Of a stretch of DNA of 64,000 bases, positions 33,425 to 41,482 are shown in pieces (position 1 is the first letter of the stretch; each line of letters starts with the position of its first letter). The notes under the pieces were generated by a model. That model was given only the letters and a program-made list of their open reading frames with translations. It had not been told where the DNA came from and searched no databases. The stretch spans positions 5,056,053 to 5,120,052 of the forward strand of contig NC_020504.1 in assembly GCF_000349325.1 (NCBI RefSeq), read 5' to 3'. Source of the stretch: Streptomyces davaonensis JCM 4913 (lineage in GTDB: Bacteria > Actinomycetota > Actinomycetes > Streptomycetales > Streptomycetaceae). The position numbers were made by a program, and so were the translations under genes.

Positions 33425-34291
33425 TCAGCCCGCCGCCACCGTGAGCGGGGCGAACCGGCGCTGCCAGTCTCCGGGCAGCTCGTCCATGCCGTAGGTCATC
33501 ACCGCGTTGAAGGCGACGGAGGCAAGGCCCCGCTCCTTGACCCAGGCCAGCAGCTCTTCGTGCCGTACGTCGATGTCGGTGCGCAGCGGTCGGTCGGTGT
33601 GGGCGGCGAGGGAGGAGATCAGGGCCTGTGCGGTCCGGGTGTCCTGGGCGATCAATGGGCCCACGACATGAGTGTCCATGTTGGGCCAGGCGGCCGCGTA
33701 CCCGGTGATCCGGCCGTCCTCCTCGGCGACCCGCAGCTGGTCGGCGAAGGCGGGCAGCCGGGTGATGAGCGGGGTGCGGTCCGAGCCGAAGACCTCCTCG
33801 TCGAGCCGGAGGATCGCGGTGAGGTCCTCGGCGGTGGCCGCTCGCGTGGCGACCCGCGGTTCCGCTCCTCGGGGCGTGAAGCGGCCGCACAGCATCTCCG
33901 CCCGGCCGGTGGCCTTGAAGCCGAGCTCCTCGTACAGCGGGCGGCCGTTCGGCGTCGCGTGCAGCGTCAGGGGGATGGTGTCCAGGTCCGAGACGACGTG
34001 CCGCATCAGGTGGCGTCCGATGCCCTGACGGGCGTGCCGTTCGGCGACCAGGACCATGCCGATGGCCGCCAGATCGGGGCGCTCGTGGGGGCCGTACCGG
34101 GTGACCACGCAGGCGCTGATGAGCCCGCCCTCGGGATCGTCGATGCCGTAGCCCCTCCCGGCGCTGAGGAGGAAGCCCCACTTGTGTTCCTCCCGGGGCC
34201 ATCCCCGGTTCTCGGACAGGTCGGCGCAGGCGGTGAGATCGCGGAGCGTCAGGCGGCGGATGGGCAGAGCGGCGGCGGAAGGAGTCGGCAC
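33425..34291 (-). CDS. Tandem GNAT-domain acetyltransferase
   Basis: About 288 residues with two GNAT modules: the first (about 1-135) has motif A VAERHARQGIGRHLMRHV and LYEELGFKATGRA; the second (about 145-285) starts ATRAATAEDLTAILRLDEEV. Such double-GNAT proteins usually keep one active module. The GTG at 34291 is the best match to the family start but lacks a ribosome binding site; an ATG at 34363 is possible. The substrate is unknown. Confidence 0.78.
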   Translation of the reverse strand: MPTPSAAALPIRRLTLRDLTACADLSENRGWPREEHKWGFLLSAGRGYGIDDPEGGLISACVVTRYGPHERPDLAAIGMVLVAERHARQGIGRHLMRHVVSDLDTIPLTLHATPNGRPLYEELGFKATGRAEMLCGRFTPRGAEPRVATRAATAEDLTAILRLDEEVFGSDRTPLITRLPAFADQLRVAEEDGRITGYAAAWPNMDTHVVGPLIAQDTRTAQALISSLAAHTDRPLRTDIDVRHEELLAWVKERGLASVAFNAVMTYGMDELPGDWQRRFAPLTVAAG

Positions 34292-34402
34292 GCAGGTCAG
34301 GCTGTCTGACCGGTGGCCTCGCCGTCCAGCCGTTTCCGGCGAGACGTACGACCTTTTGGCCATGTCATGGCCAAGGTCACAGGGCGTGGACACGCACAGG
34401 CT

Positions 34403-34416
34403 GTTTCACGTGAAAC
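34403..34416. other. parS centromere site
   Basis: Perfect GTTTCACGTGAAAC with flanking T and A, in the gap between the divergent GNAT and HAD phosphatase genes. Confidence 0.95.
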
Positions 34417-34490
34417 ATGGACGAACAGCGCACCAGCTTCAAGCGATGACCCCGGGGACGACCGGCCAAGGCCCACTAGCCTCAACGGTC

Positions 34491-35123
34491 ATGGCGAGAC
34501 TGCATCTCTTCGACCTCGACGGCACCCTTCTGCACGGGAGCACCGCGCCCGTGGAGATCTCACGGCAACTCGGCCTGGAAGCCGAGTCGGTGGCGCTGGA
34601 CCGGGCGATCTCCGAGGGCAGGATCGACTCGCCGGAGTACGCGGTGCGGGCGCACGCGCTCTGGGCGGAGCTCACCGACGCGCATGTCACGGCCGCCTTC
34701 GAGGGTGCTCCCTGGCTGGCGCGGATCCGTGAGGTCTGGGCGGAGATCCGACGGCAAGGGGACTACTGCGCGGTCGTCTCCCTTTCGCCGTCCTTCTTCG
34801 TCGAGCGGCTCACCGGGTGGGGCGCGCATGCGGCTCATGGCTCCCGTTTCCCCGCCGTGCCGTTCACCGAGCCGGTCGATCCGGCCGGAGTTCTCAGCGC
34901 CGCCGCCAAAGTGCACATAGCCGACCGCTTGTGCGCGGAGTTCGGGGTCACCCGGGCCGACTGCATCGCCTATGGCGACTCCATGTCGGACACCGATCTG
35001 TTCGCTGTCGTACCGATCTCCGTGGCGATCAACGCGGACCGTCATCTGACCGGTCTGGCGACCCATGCCTACACGGGGAGGGATCTGTGGGAAGCCTATG
35101 AATTGGTGCAGCCTGCACGGTAG
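34491..35123 (+). CDS. HAD family phosphatase (phosphoserine phosphatase-like)
   Basis: 210 residues with HAD motif I DLDGTL (about 7-12), motif II serine in VVSLSPSFF, a lysine in AAAKVHIAD and motif IV YGDSMSD (about 160). A cap insert between motifs I and II places it with SerB-like phosphatases. The physiological substrate is not evident. No ribosome binding site; TAGCCT (34477-34482) ends 8 bp before the ATG, so the mRNA is probably leaderless. Confidence 0.87.
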   Translation: MARLHLFDLDGTLLHGSTAPVEISRQLGLEAESVALDRAISEGRIDSPEYAVRAHALWAELTDAHVTAAFEGAPWLARIREVWAEIRRQGDYCAVVSLSPSFFVERLTGWGAHAAHGSRFPAVPFTEPVDPAGVLSAAAKVHIADRLCAEFGVTRADCIAYGDSMSDTDLFAVVPISVAINADRHLTGLATHAYTGRDLWEAYELVQPAR

Positions 35124-35178
35124 TTGAACGAAATCGGAGCGTCGCCCCTGGTCGCGAAGTGACTGTGGATGGAGGGAC

Positions 35179-35206
35179 TTGTGCGCGCGCCGTCGGCCGG
35201 TAGGGT
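35179..35206 (+). promoter_or_regulatory. Candidate promoter upstream of the flavohaemoglobin gene
   Basis: TTGTGC (35179-35184), 16 bases, TAGGGT (35201-35206), a plausible housekeeping promoter. It lies 280 bp before the start codon, and no NsrR-like operator is evident. Confidence 0.4.
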
Positions 35207-35267
35207 CGACTCCGGTTCGCCTCCCGTTCGCAACCGGGACGGCCTCCGAAAGGAGCGCACAGGACCC

Positions 35268-35312
35268 GTGCGCACCGAGAAATGGGCGATGCAGCCTAAC
35301 GGGACGGAGTGA
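35268..35312 (+). CDS. Possible 14-residue leader peptide
   Basis: GTG start, 14 codons (MRTEKWAMQPNGTE) and TGA, in the leader of the flavohaemoglobin gene. AAAGGAG lies upstream at a rather long spacing of about 12 bp. There is no homology evidence; it may be chance. Confidence 0.2.
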   Translation: MRTEKWAMQPNGTE

Positions 35313-35488
35313 TCCAAGACCCGCATTTGCGCTTATGCGGTGGTACCGCGTGTGAATCCGGGTTGAATGTGGCCGCATTGGCCGTGGCGCCGAACGGGAA
35401 AGCAAGCCGTCTGCGGGGGAACGCAGGCAACTTCCGAGCAGGGAAGTGCGCAGACCGACCGAAAGATGTTCGAGGCGAGGCACACACC

Positions 35489-36709
35489 ATGGACGCTCCG
35501 ACCACCACGTCGGCCGACAACGGCACTTCCGGCGGCGGGGGCGACTGGTTCGCACCGCGCCCCGAGTCCACAACCGCACCCGTACCCGCTCAGCAGGCTT
35601 CCCCGGACGCCGTTCTGATCCGCCGGACGATGGCCGAGGTCGGCCCCGTGGCCGACAAGGTGACGTCCTACTTCTACGCGCTGCTCTTCGTCCGCCACCC
35701 CGATCTGCGCTCCCTGTTCCCGGCCGCGATGGACACCCAGCGGGACCGGCTGCTCAAGGCGCTGCTCACGGCCGCCGAGCACATCGACAACACGGAGGTG
35801 CTGGTCGCCTATCTCCAGAACCTGGGCCGGGGGCACCGCAAGTACGGCACGCGCGCCGAGCACTACCCGGCCGTGGGCGAGTGCCTGATCGGGGCGCTGA
35901 GCAAGTACGCCTCCGTCTGGGACGCGGAGACGGAGGCGGCCTGGGTGCGGACGTACACGACGATCTCGCAGGTGATGATCGACGCGGCGGCCACGGACGA
36001 GCTGCGCGCTCCGGCCTGGTGGTACGCGGAGGTCGTTGCGCACGAGCCGCGGACCCGCGATGTCGCGGTCGTCACCGTCCGCCCCGACCAGCCCTATCCC
36101 TTTCTCGCGGGCCAGTACACCAGCCTGGAGACGCCCTGGTGGCCGCGGATCTGGCGGCACTACTCCTTCGCCTCCGCGCCGCGTTCCGACGGGCTGCTGT
36201 CGTTCCATGTGAAGGCCGTCCCCGCCGGGTGGGTGTCGAACGCGCTGGTGCACCGGGCCCGACCGGGCGACATCCTCCGGCTGGGTCCACCGGCCGGCTC
36301 GATGACCGTCGACCACACCACCGACAGCGGACTGCTCTGTCTGGGCGGCGGCACCGGCATCGCCCCCATGAAGGCCCTGGTCGAGGATGTCGCCGAGCAC
36401 GGCGGACGCCGCCCGGTCGAGGTGTTCTACGGCGCCCGCAGCGATCACGACCTCTACGACATCGACACCATGCTCCGGCTCCAGCAGTCCCACCCCTGGC
36501 TGGAGGTCCGCCCGGTCGTCGACCGGAACGGACTGATCCAGCTGCCCGACGCCATCCGGTCGTTCGGGCCCTGGTACGAGTACGACGCCTATGTCTCGGG
36601 CCCGCCGGGCATGATCCGCAGCGGGGTGGACGTTCTGCGGGCCAGCGGGATTCCCTCGGCGCGCATACGGCATGACGCGCTGGAGGAACACGTCACCGCG
36701 AGCGGCTGA
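35489..36709 (+). CDS. Flavohaemoglobin-type globin-reductase
   Basis: 406 residues: an N-terminal low-complexity stretch (about 1-38), a globin domain (about 40-175; B-helix FYALLF, CD corner LRSLFP, proximal histidine in LGRGHRKYG) and a ferredoxin reductase-like module with FAD motif RHYSFASAP (about 230) and NAD(P)H motif GGGTGIAPM (about 290). It probably oxidises nitric oxide to nitrate with O2. The ATG at 35489 follows GAGGCGAGG. It is similar in layout to Hmp but with a diverged globin. It ends 2 bp from the convergent Nudix gene. Confidence 0.85.
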   Translation: MDAPTTTSADNGTSGGGGDWFAPRPESTTAPVPAQQASPDAVLIRRTMAEVGPVADKVTSYFYALLFVRHPDLRSLFPAAMDTQRDRLLKALLTAAEHIDNTEVLVAYLQNLGRGHRKYGTRAEHYPAVGECLIGALSKYASVWDAETEAAWVRTYTTISQVMIDAAATDELRAPAWWYAEVVAHEPRTRDVAVVTVRPDQPYPFLAGQYTSLETPWWPRIWRHYSFASAPRSDGLLSFHVKAVPAGWVSNALVHRARPGDILRLGPPAGSMTVDHTTDSGLLCLGGGTGIAPMKALVEDVAEHGGRRPVEVFYGARSDHDLYDIDTMLRLQQSHPWLEVRPVVDRNGLIQLPDAIRSFGPWYEYDAYVSGPPGMIRSGVDVLRASGIPSARIRHDALEEHVTASG

Positions 36710-36717
36710 GCTCAGCC
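36704..36717. terminator. 14-bp palindrome across two convergent stop codons
   Basis: GGCTGAGCTCAGCC covers both stop codons of the convergent flavohaemoglobin and Nudix genes. It is short for a terminator, and both genes may overlap in transcription here. Confidence 0.35.
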
Positions 36718-37194
36718 CAGGTCCGGTGCGTGCATCGCCCGTACGCCCTCGATGTTGCCGTCGAGATAGTGCCGCAGCGACAGCGGGACGAGATGGACGG
36801 AGGCGATGCCGACGCGGGTGAACGGCACCCGCACGATCTCGTACTCGCCGATCGGTTCGTCGATCTCCGGCCCGTGTCTGAGGGCCGTGTCCATCGACTC
36901 CAGACGGCAGACGAAGAAGTGCTGAACCTTCACGCCGGTCGCGCCGCCGTCCTCGCCGATGTGCTCGACGGTGTCGACGAAGCAGGGCACGACATCGACG
37001 ATCTTGGCGCCGAGTTCCTCGTACACCTCGCGATGGAGGGCGTCCACGACGGTCGTGTCCGTCGGCTCGACCCCGCCGCCGGGAGTCAGCCAGTAGGGAT
37101 CCACGCCGGGCTTGGTGCGCTTGATCAGGATCAGGTCGTCACCGTCCAGCAGAACGGCGCGGGCGGTGCGCTTGACCACGGGTCGGACGGTCAT
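36712..37194 (-). CDS. Nudix hydrolase
   Basis: 160 residues. The Nudix box reads GGVEPTDTTVVDALHREVYE then ELGAKI; the metal-binding REVYEELG part is intact but the first Glu of GX5E is replaced by Thr, so the box is slightly degenerate. It hydrolyses a nucleoside diphosphate derivative of unknown identity. The ATG at 37194 has no clear ribosome binding site. A one-mismatch parS lies 22 bp upstream. Confidence 0.85.
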   Translation of the reverse strand: MTVRPVVKRTARAVLLDGDDLILIKRTKPGVDPYWLTPGGGVEPTDTTVVDALHREVYEELGAKIVDVVPCFVDTVEHIGEDGGATGVKVQHFFVCRLESMDTALRHGPEIDEPIGEYEIVRVPFTRVGIASVHLVPLSLRHYLDGNIEGVRAMHAPDLG

Positions 37195-37215
37195 GGGAGA
37201 AATGTGGCCCGGCTG

Positions 37216-37229
37216 GTTCCACGTGAAAC
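37216..37229. other. Variant parS site (one mismatch)
   Basis: GTTCCACGTGAAAC, differing from the consensus only at position 4 (T to C). It lies between the Nudix gene start and the LysR gene stop. ParB binding is likely but may be weaker. Confidence 0.75.
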
Positions 37230-37256
37230 ATCGCGCTGATCACCTTTCTCTGGCGC

Positions 37257-38162
37257 TCAGCACCATTCAGCCGCCGCATGCAACAGCCACTCATGGGCGC
37301 GCGCGACATGCGGCATCGCCAGCGTGCCCGTGCGCACGACCAGGAAGTACGTCCGCAGGGGTGGAACGGCGGGTTCGTGCAGGGCGACGACCTCGCCGCG
37401 GTCCAGAGCGGGGGCGCAGAGATAGCGGGGCAGCACCGCGAGACCGGCGCCCGCGACCGCGCAGGCCAGGGCGGCCCGTAGATCGGGGACGATGACGGTG
37501 CCGGGGACGGCCGGGCGGGAGTCGAAGACGGAGGCCCAGTAGCGGGAGACGAAGGGCAGCGACTCATGCACCTCGATCACCGGGACCTCGTCCAGCGCCG
37601 GTGCTCCCTTGTGGTGCGGCGCCCCGGAACCGATCTTCTCGGCCCAGCGCGGGGCGGCCAGCAGGACGTGCTCCTCGTCGCAGAGCGGAGTCGCGGTGAG
37701 CAGAGCGCCGCGTGGGCGGGCCGTACTGATGGCCAGATCATGATGCCCGGCGGCCAGCCCCTCCAGCGTCTCCTCGGCAGTGCCGAAGGACGCCCGCAGC
37801 GCGAAGCCCTGGCCGTCCTCGCCGGTCAGCTCGGTGAGCGCGGGCAGCGCCCGTTCCGCGGTGAACTCGGGAGGCCCGGCGAGGTGCAGCGTCCGTAAGG
37901 AGGACTCGTCGTCGAGACCGGCCTCGGTGATCTCCACCAGGGCGTCCAGATGGGGCGCCGCCTTGTGCGCCAGCTCGTCGCCGATGGTCGTCGGGGTCAC
38001 CCCGCGGGCCTGGCGCAGGAAGAGAGGCCGGCCCAGTTGCCGTTCAAGGGTGCGGATCTGGGAGGTCACGGCCGGCTGGGACAGCCCGAGCAGCGCGGCG
38101 GCGCGGGTGAAGGAACCGGCCCGGTGCACTGTGATGAAGGTGCGCAGCAAGGCCAAGTCCAT
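37257..38162 (-). CDS. LysR family transcriptional regulator
   Basis: 301 residues: N-terminal winged helix (MDLALLRTFITVHRAGSFTR, then ALLGLSQPAVTSQIRTLE) and a periplasmic-binding-like effector domain. The ATG at 38162 follows GGGAGGG. LysR genes usually face a divergent target, but upstream here there is only a terminator and the end of a convergent gene, so the target is elsewhere or is the regulator itself. Confidence 0.92.
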   Translation of the reverse strand: MDLALLRTFITVHRAGSFTRAAALLGLSQPAVTSQIRTLERQLGRPLFLRQARGVTPTTIGDELAHKAAPHLDALVEITEAGLDDESSLRTLHLAGPPEFTAERALPALTELTGEDGQGFALRASFGTAEETLEGLAAGHHDLAISTARPRGALLTATPLCDEEHVLLAAPRWAEKIGSGAPHHKGAPALDEVPVIEVHESLPFVSRYWASVFDSRPAVPGTVIVPDLRAALACAVAGAGLAVLPRYLCAPALDRGEVVALHEPAVPPLRTYFLVVRTGTLAMPHVARAHEWLLHAAAEWC

Positions 38163-38211
38163 GGCGCACCCTCCCCTTCTCCGACCTCCCTCAGCCCCCC
38201 GGCCGCGCCCA

Positions 38212-38230
38212 ACTATAAATAAGTCGATAG
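38212..38230 (-). promoter_or_regulatory. LysR promoter -10 and candidate operator
   Basis: An AT-rich island: CTAT (38213-38216) N10 ATAG (38227-38230), an inverted repeat of LysR size, and on the minus strand a good -10 hexamer TATAGT (38217-38212) 50 bp before the lysR start. GCGACA lies 18 bases further up. Confidence 0.45.
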
Positions 38231-38309
38231 GTCTCTGTCGCTACTGTGATTGGACACTGACACAGAGTCAACTAGCCTTGTTCGCGCGGTTCTTCGCGCG
38301 CGGAACCGA

Positions 38310-38348
38310 GGACGGTCCGAGCCACGAGGGGGGAGGCTCGGACCGTCC
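38310..38348. terminator. Terminator, 14-bp perfect stem
   Basis: Arms 38310-38323 and 38335-38348 (GGACGGTCCGAGCC and complement) with an 11-base loop. It lies 53 bp downstream of the PLP lyase gene stop, ending the three-gene operon 40475-38402. Confidence 0.85.
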
Positions 38349-38401
38349 GTTGTACGTAGCGGCCCACTCGTCGAGCCGTAGCCGCCCTCAGCCGGAGGCG
38401 G

Positions 38402-39604
38402 TCAGCCCGCCGACTCCTTCAGCGCACGCAGCACATCGGCCACCAGGTCCTCGGGGTCCTCGGCGCCCACGGAGAGCCGGATGAACCCCTTCGGCACCGC
38501 GTCTCCGCCCCAGCGTCCGCGCCGCTCCGCCGTGGAGCGCACCCCGCCGAAGCTGGTCGCGTCGTCCACCAGCCGCAGCGCGCCGAGAAAGCGCTCGGCC
38601 CGCGCGCGGGTGGGCAGCGTGAAGGAGACCACGCACCCATGGCGCCGCATCTGCCGTACGGCGATCGCGTGGGAGGGGTCGGACGGCAGGCCCGGATGGC
38701 GCACGCCGAGTTCCTCGGGCCAGTCCCGCAGCGCCTCGGCGACCGCGAGGGCGGTGGCGTCCTGCCGGTCCACCCGCAACTGGAGCGTGGCGAGGGAGCG
38801 ATGCGCGAGCCAGGCCTCCATGGGCCCGGGGATCGCGCCGACGATCTTGCGCCAGCGGCGTACGGCGGCCATCGGCGCACCGCCGCGGCCGCAGACGTAG
38901 CCGAGCAGGAGGTCGCCGTGCCCGGTGAGCTGCTTGGTGCCGCTCGCGACGGAGAAGTCCGCGCCGAGCTCCAGCGGGCGCTGCCCGAGGGGTGTGGCGA
39001 GCGTGTTGTCGACGGCCACGAGGGCGCCCCGCGCGTGTGCCGCCTCGACCAGGCGCCGGATGTCACAGACGTCCAGGCCGGGGTTGGAGGGCGTCTCGAT
39101 CCACAGCAGCCGGGCGCCGTCGAGGACGTCGAGCTGGGCGTCGCCGCCGGTCGGCGCGGTCCGCACCCGGACGCCGTACGCCTCCAGCTGCTCGCGCACC
39201 AAGGGCAGTGCCTGGTAGCCGTCGCTGGGCAGGACGGCCGTGTCGCCGGTGCGCAGCTGGGAGAAGAGGACCGAGGAGATCGCGGCCATGCCCGAGGCGA
39301 AGACGAGCGTCTCGACGCCGTCCTCGCCCGGGGCCTCCAACTCGCCGACGGCCCGCTCCAGACGGGTCCAGGTCGGGTTCTCGTCGCGGCCGTAGGTGTA
39401 CGGGCCGGTCGGCTCGCCCGGCAGATGGAAGTGGGCCGCGAACACCGGTCCGGGCAGGGTCGGTTCGTGCTTGACCGGCTCGGGCAGCCCGGCACGCACG
39501 GCCCGCGTGCCCTCCCCCAGGGACGCCAGGGATCCCAGAGATCCTGGAGAGTCCTGAGACTCATGAGATCCCTGGGACCCCGGGAGCCGGGCTGCCCCGC
39601 TCAT
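38402..39604 (-). CDS. Cystathionine gamma-lyase/synthase family PLP enzyme
   Basis: 400 residues of the Cys/Met metabolism PLP family: TYGRDENPTWTRLERAVGELE, LVFASGMAAISSVL, PSNPGLDVCDI and the PLP lysine in SGTKQLTGHGDLLLG (about 215). It probably cleaves or forms cystathionine; which, sequence does not settle. The ATG overlaps the ptpA stop by 4 bp (ATGA). The first 30 residues hold a degenerate tandem repeat (SQG SHE SQD SPG SLG SLA SLG) with A/T-ending codons unlike the rest of the gene. Confidence 0.88.
   Translation of the reverse strand: MSGAARLPGSQGSHESQDSPGSLGSLASLGEGTRAVRAGLPEPVKHEPTLPGPVFAAHFHLPGEPTGPYTYGRDENPTWTRLERAVGELEAPGEDGVETLVFASGMAAISSVLFSQLRTGDTAVLPSDGYQALPLVREQLEAYGVRVRTAPTGGDAQLDVLDGARLLWIETPSNPGLDVCDIRRLVEAAHARGALVAVDNTLATPLGQRPLELGADFSVASGTKQLTGHGDLLLGYVCGRGGAPMAAVRRWRKIVGAIPGPMEAWLAHRSLATLQLRVDRQDATALAVAEALRDWPEELGVRHPGLPSDPSHAIAVRQMRRHGCVVSFTLPTRARAERFLGALRLVDDATSFGGVRSTAERRGRWGGDAVPKGFIRLSVGAEDPEDLVADVLRALKESAG
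39515..39577 (-). repeat. Degenerate 9-bp tandem repeat in the PLP lyase N-terminus
   Basis: Seven adjacent three-codon units, each starting with a TC(C/T) serine codon, encode residues 10-30. Several codons (TCT, CAT, CCA, GGA) are rare in this genome, suggesting a recently expanded repeat. Confidence 0.7.
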
Positions 39605-40092
39605 GCCGCTCGCCCCTGAGCCGCCTCGCGTACGGCCTCCAGGAGCCCGGTGCTCGCCGCCTCGACCATCTCAAGGCACTCCTCGAAGCCCTCCATGCCC
39701 CCGTAGTACGGGTCCGGCACGTCGAGTTCGTCACCGGCGGCGGGATCGTAGGACCGCAGCAGCCGCACCTTCGCCGCGTCCTGCTCGGTCGGGGCGAGCC
39801 GGCGCAGCGCCTTGAGATGCCCCTCGTCGAGCGCCACCACCAGGTCCAGCCGGGCGAACCAGGAGGACTGGAACTGGCGCGCGGTGTGCCCGCCGTCGTA
39901 CCCGTGCTCCTCCAGCACGGAGACGGTGCGCGGGTCGGCCGGATCGCCCTCGTGCCAGCCGCCGGTGCCGGCGCTGTCGACCTCGATCAGAGAGTCGAGA
40001 CCGGCCTCGGCCACGCGCTCCCGGAAGACCGACTCGGCCATCGGGGAGCGGCAGATGTTGCCGGTGCAGACGAAGCAGACGCGGTAGGTCAT
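39601..40092 (-). CDS. ptpA: Low-molecular-weight protein tyrosine phosphatase
   Basis: 163 residues with the P-loop CTGNICRS (C-x5-R-S) at about residues 9-16 and the general acid Asp in DVPDPYYGG near 125. It dephosphorylates phosphotyrosine proteins; the S. coelicolor orthologue is known as PtpA. Its ATG lies 5 bp after the stop of the YvlD-type gene and its stop overlaps the PLP lyase start, so the three genes form a tight operon. Confidence 0.92.
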   Translation of the reverse strand: MTYRVCFVCTGNICRSPMAESVFRERVAEAGLDSLIEVDSAGTGGWHEGDPADPRTVSVLEEHGYDGGHTARQFQSSWFARLDLVVALDEGHLKALRRLAPTEQDAAKVRLLRSYDPAAGDELDVPDPYYGGMEGFEECLEMVEAASTGLLEAVREAAQGRAA

Positions 40093-40097
40093 CGGGC

Positions 40098-40475
40098 TCA
40101 GTCCCCGTCGGGCAGGACGACGTTCAGCGCCCAGGAGACGATCGAGATGATCAGGGCGCCGAGGACCGCGGTCCAGAAGCCCTCGACATGGAAGCTCAGG
40201 TCGAACTTGTCGGCGAGCCACGAGGTCAGCAGCAGCATGAGCGCGTTCACGACCAGGGTGAACAGGCCGAGTGTGAGGATGAGTAGCGGCAGGCTCAGCA
40301 GGTTCACGATCGGCTTCACCAGGAAGTTGACCAGGCCGAAGATGAGCGCGACCAGCAGCAGCGTGCCGACCTTCTTGCCCGTGCTGTCACCGGTGAGGGT
40401 GATCTTGTCCAGCAGCCACACGGCGACCGCCAGGGCGCCCGCGTTGGCGATCGTCTTGACTACAAAATTCTTCAT
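40098..40475 (-). CDS. Phage holin family/YvlD-type membrane protein
   Basis: 125 residues, four hydrophobic segments (GALAVAVWLLDKITL, VGTLLLVALIFGLVNFLVKP, LPLLILTLGLFTLVVNALML, WTAVLGALIISIVSWALNVV). The family is called holin-like by domain databases but is a common chromosomal membrane protein of unknown role, and nothing nearby is phage-like. It heads the operon with ptpA and the PLP lyase. Confidence 0.87.
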   Translation of the reverse strand: MKNFVVKTIANAGALAVAVWLLDKITLTGDSTGKKVGTLLLVALIFGLVNFLVKPIVNLLSLPLLILTLGLFTLVVNALMLLLTSWLADKFDLSFHVEGFWTAVLGALIISIVSWALNVVLPDGD

Positions 40476-40535
40476 GTGTCTGATCGTGGCAGACGAGATC
40501 GGATACGAGCAGAGGGATGAGGGCGGACAAGAGCG

Positions 40536-40853
40536 ATGAAGGCTTTCCGGCTGGATGAACTGGAGGCGGAGCGCGCCGCCAACGAGGGCGCCTACCTACA
40601 GTTTCTGCGCGAGCGGAACATGTCGGTCGGTCTGTACGCGCTGAACGCGGGTGAGCACGATCCACAGAAGCCGCACAGCCAGGACGAGGTCTACTTCGTG
40701 GTGAGCGGCCGCGCCGCGATCACCGTGGGCATGGAGACGACGCAGGTGGCGCGGGGCAGTGTGGTGTACGTGCCGGCCGGGGTGGCCCACAAGTTCCACC
40801 ACATCAGCGAGGATCTGCGGGTGCTCGTGGTGTTCTCTCCGCCGGAGAGCTGA
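40536..40853 (+). CDS. Cupin domain protein
   Basis: 105 residues forming a single cupin barrel: motif 1 PQKPHSQDEVYFVVSGRAAI (metal ligands in HSQDE and H) and motif 2 GSVVYVPAGVAHKFHHI. Probably a metal-binding enzyme or sensor; the substrate is unknown. It starts 60 bp from the divergent YvlD-type gene. Confidence 0.85.
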   Translation: MKAFRLDELEAERAANEGAYLQFLRERNMSVGLYALNAGEHDPQKPHSQDEVYFVVSGRAAITVGMETTQVARGSVVYVPAGVAHKFHHISEDLRVLVVFSPPES

Positions 40854-41038
40854 GGGCCGATCCCCGGATTCCCTAGGGGATGGATCAGGGGAGGACAGGG
40901 GGTGCGAGGCCCCCGCCGGGCCCCTCCGCGGCCCTAGCATCGAAGGCAGGCAAGGTAGAAGACGGGACCCGTGGACCAGACGCGGGCCGTCCGACAGGAC
41001 CCGGCACTGCGACGGGCGGAGAGGTAAGGACGAGGGCG

Positions 41039-41251
41039 ATGGGTGAGATCTTCGCGGGACTGCCGTGGTGGGTGAAGTGGATCGCGGTGCCGGTCATCGC
41101 CCTGGTCGTGTTCGGCGGGCTGATAGCGAGCGTCGTCGGCTTCGTCATCGGGCTGCTGTTCAAGCTGCTGGTCTTTGTGGCCCTGGTCGGCGGACTGATC
41201 TATGTCGTACGGAAGTTCACGTCGAGCTCCTCCTCGCGGCACGACTTCTGA
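41039..41251 (+). CDS. DUF5326 family small membrane protein
   Basis: 70 residues: an amphipathic start (MGEIFAGLPWWVKWIAVPVI), two hydrophobic helices and a Ser-rich tail (KFTSSSSSRHDF). The ATG at 41039 follows AGGACGAGGG. A Streptomyces-specific small membrane family; no function is known to me. Confidence 0.82.
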   Translation: MGEIFAGLPWWVKWIAVPVIALVVFGGLIASVVGFVIGLLFKLLVFVALVGGLIYVVRKFTSSSSSRHDF

Positions 41252-41326
41252 GGCACTGCTCCGAGGCGCGCGGCGCCGCCGGAGAGGGACCCGCGGGCAC
41301 CGATGAGCGGTAACCAGAATCATCGG

Positions 41327-41349
41327 TTCCCTCGGCCGAGGGAAGTTTT
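41327..41349 (+). terminator. Terminator upstream of ssgR
   Basis: An 18-bp perfect palindrome TTCCCTCGGCCGAGGGAA (41327-41344) followed by GTTTT. It lies 76 bp after the DUF5326 gene and isolates ssgR from it. Confidence 0.7.
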
Positions 41350-41482
41350 GCGGGCAGGCCGTCTGCGAGCGGTGACGGACGAATAGAGTCCGGAAATCGA
41401 CGCGGGGACGACCCCGCGAGCGGCGTACACCCCCACCCGTGTTCCCCGCACGGGCTGCCCCCTCGCGCTTCGGGAGTGACCC

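Larger units (their letters stand above)
35124..35488. other. Intergenic region and long leader before the flavohaemoglobin gene
   Basis: 365 bp. A promoter candidate (35179-35206) would give a leader of about 276 bases. Within it GTG at 35268 opens a 14-codon frame ending at 35312 after an AAAGGAG sequence 12 bp upstream. The stretch 35325-35350 is partly self-complementary (CGCAT/ATGCG). No tRNA or known riboswitch is recognised. Confidence 0.5.

Noticed and set aside
40098..40475. Holin-like gene as a sign of prophage remnants.
   Set aside because: It belongs to a common chromosomal membrane protein family; no integrase, capsid, lysin or att-like repeats are nearby.
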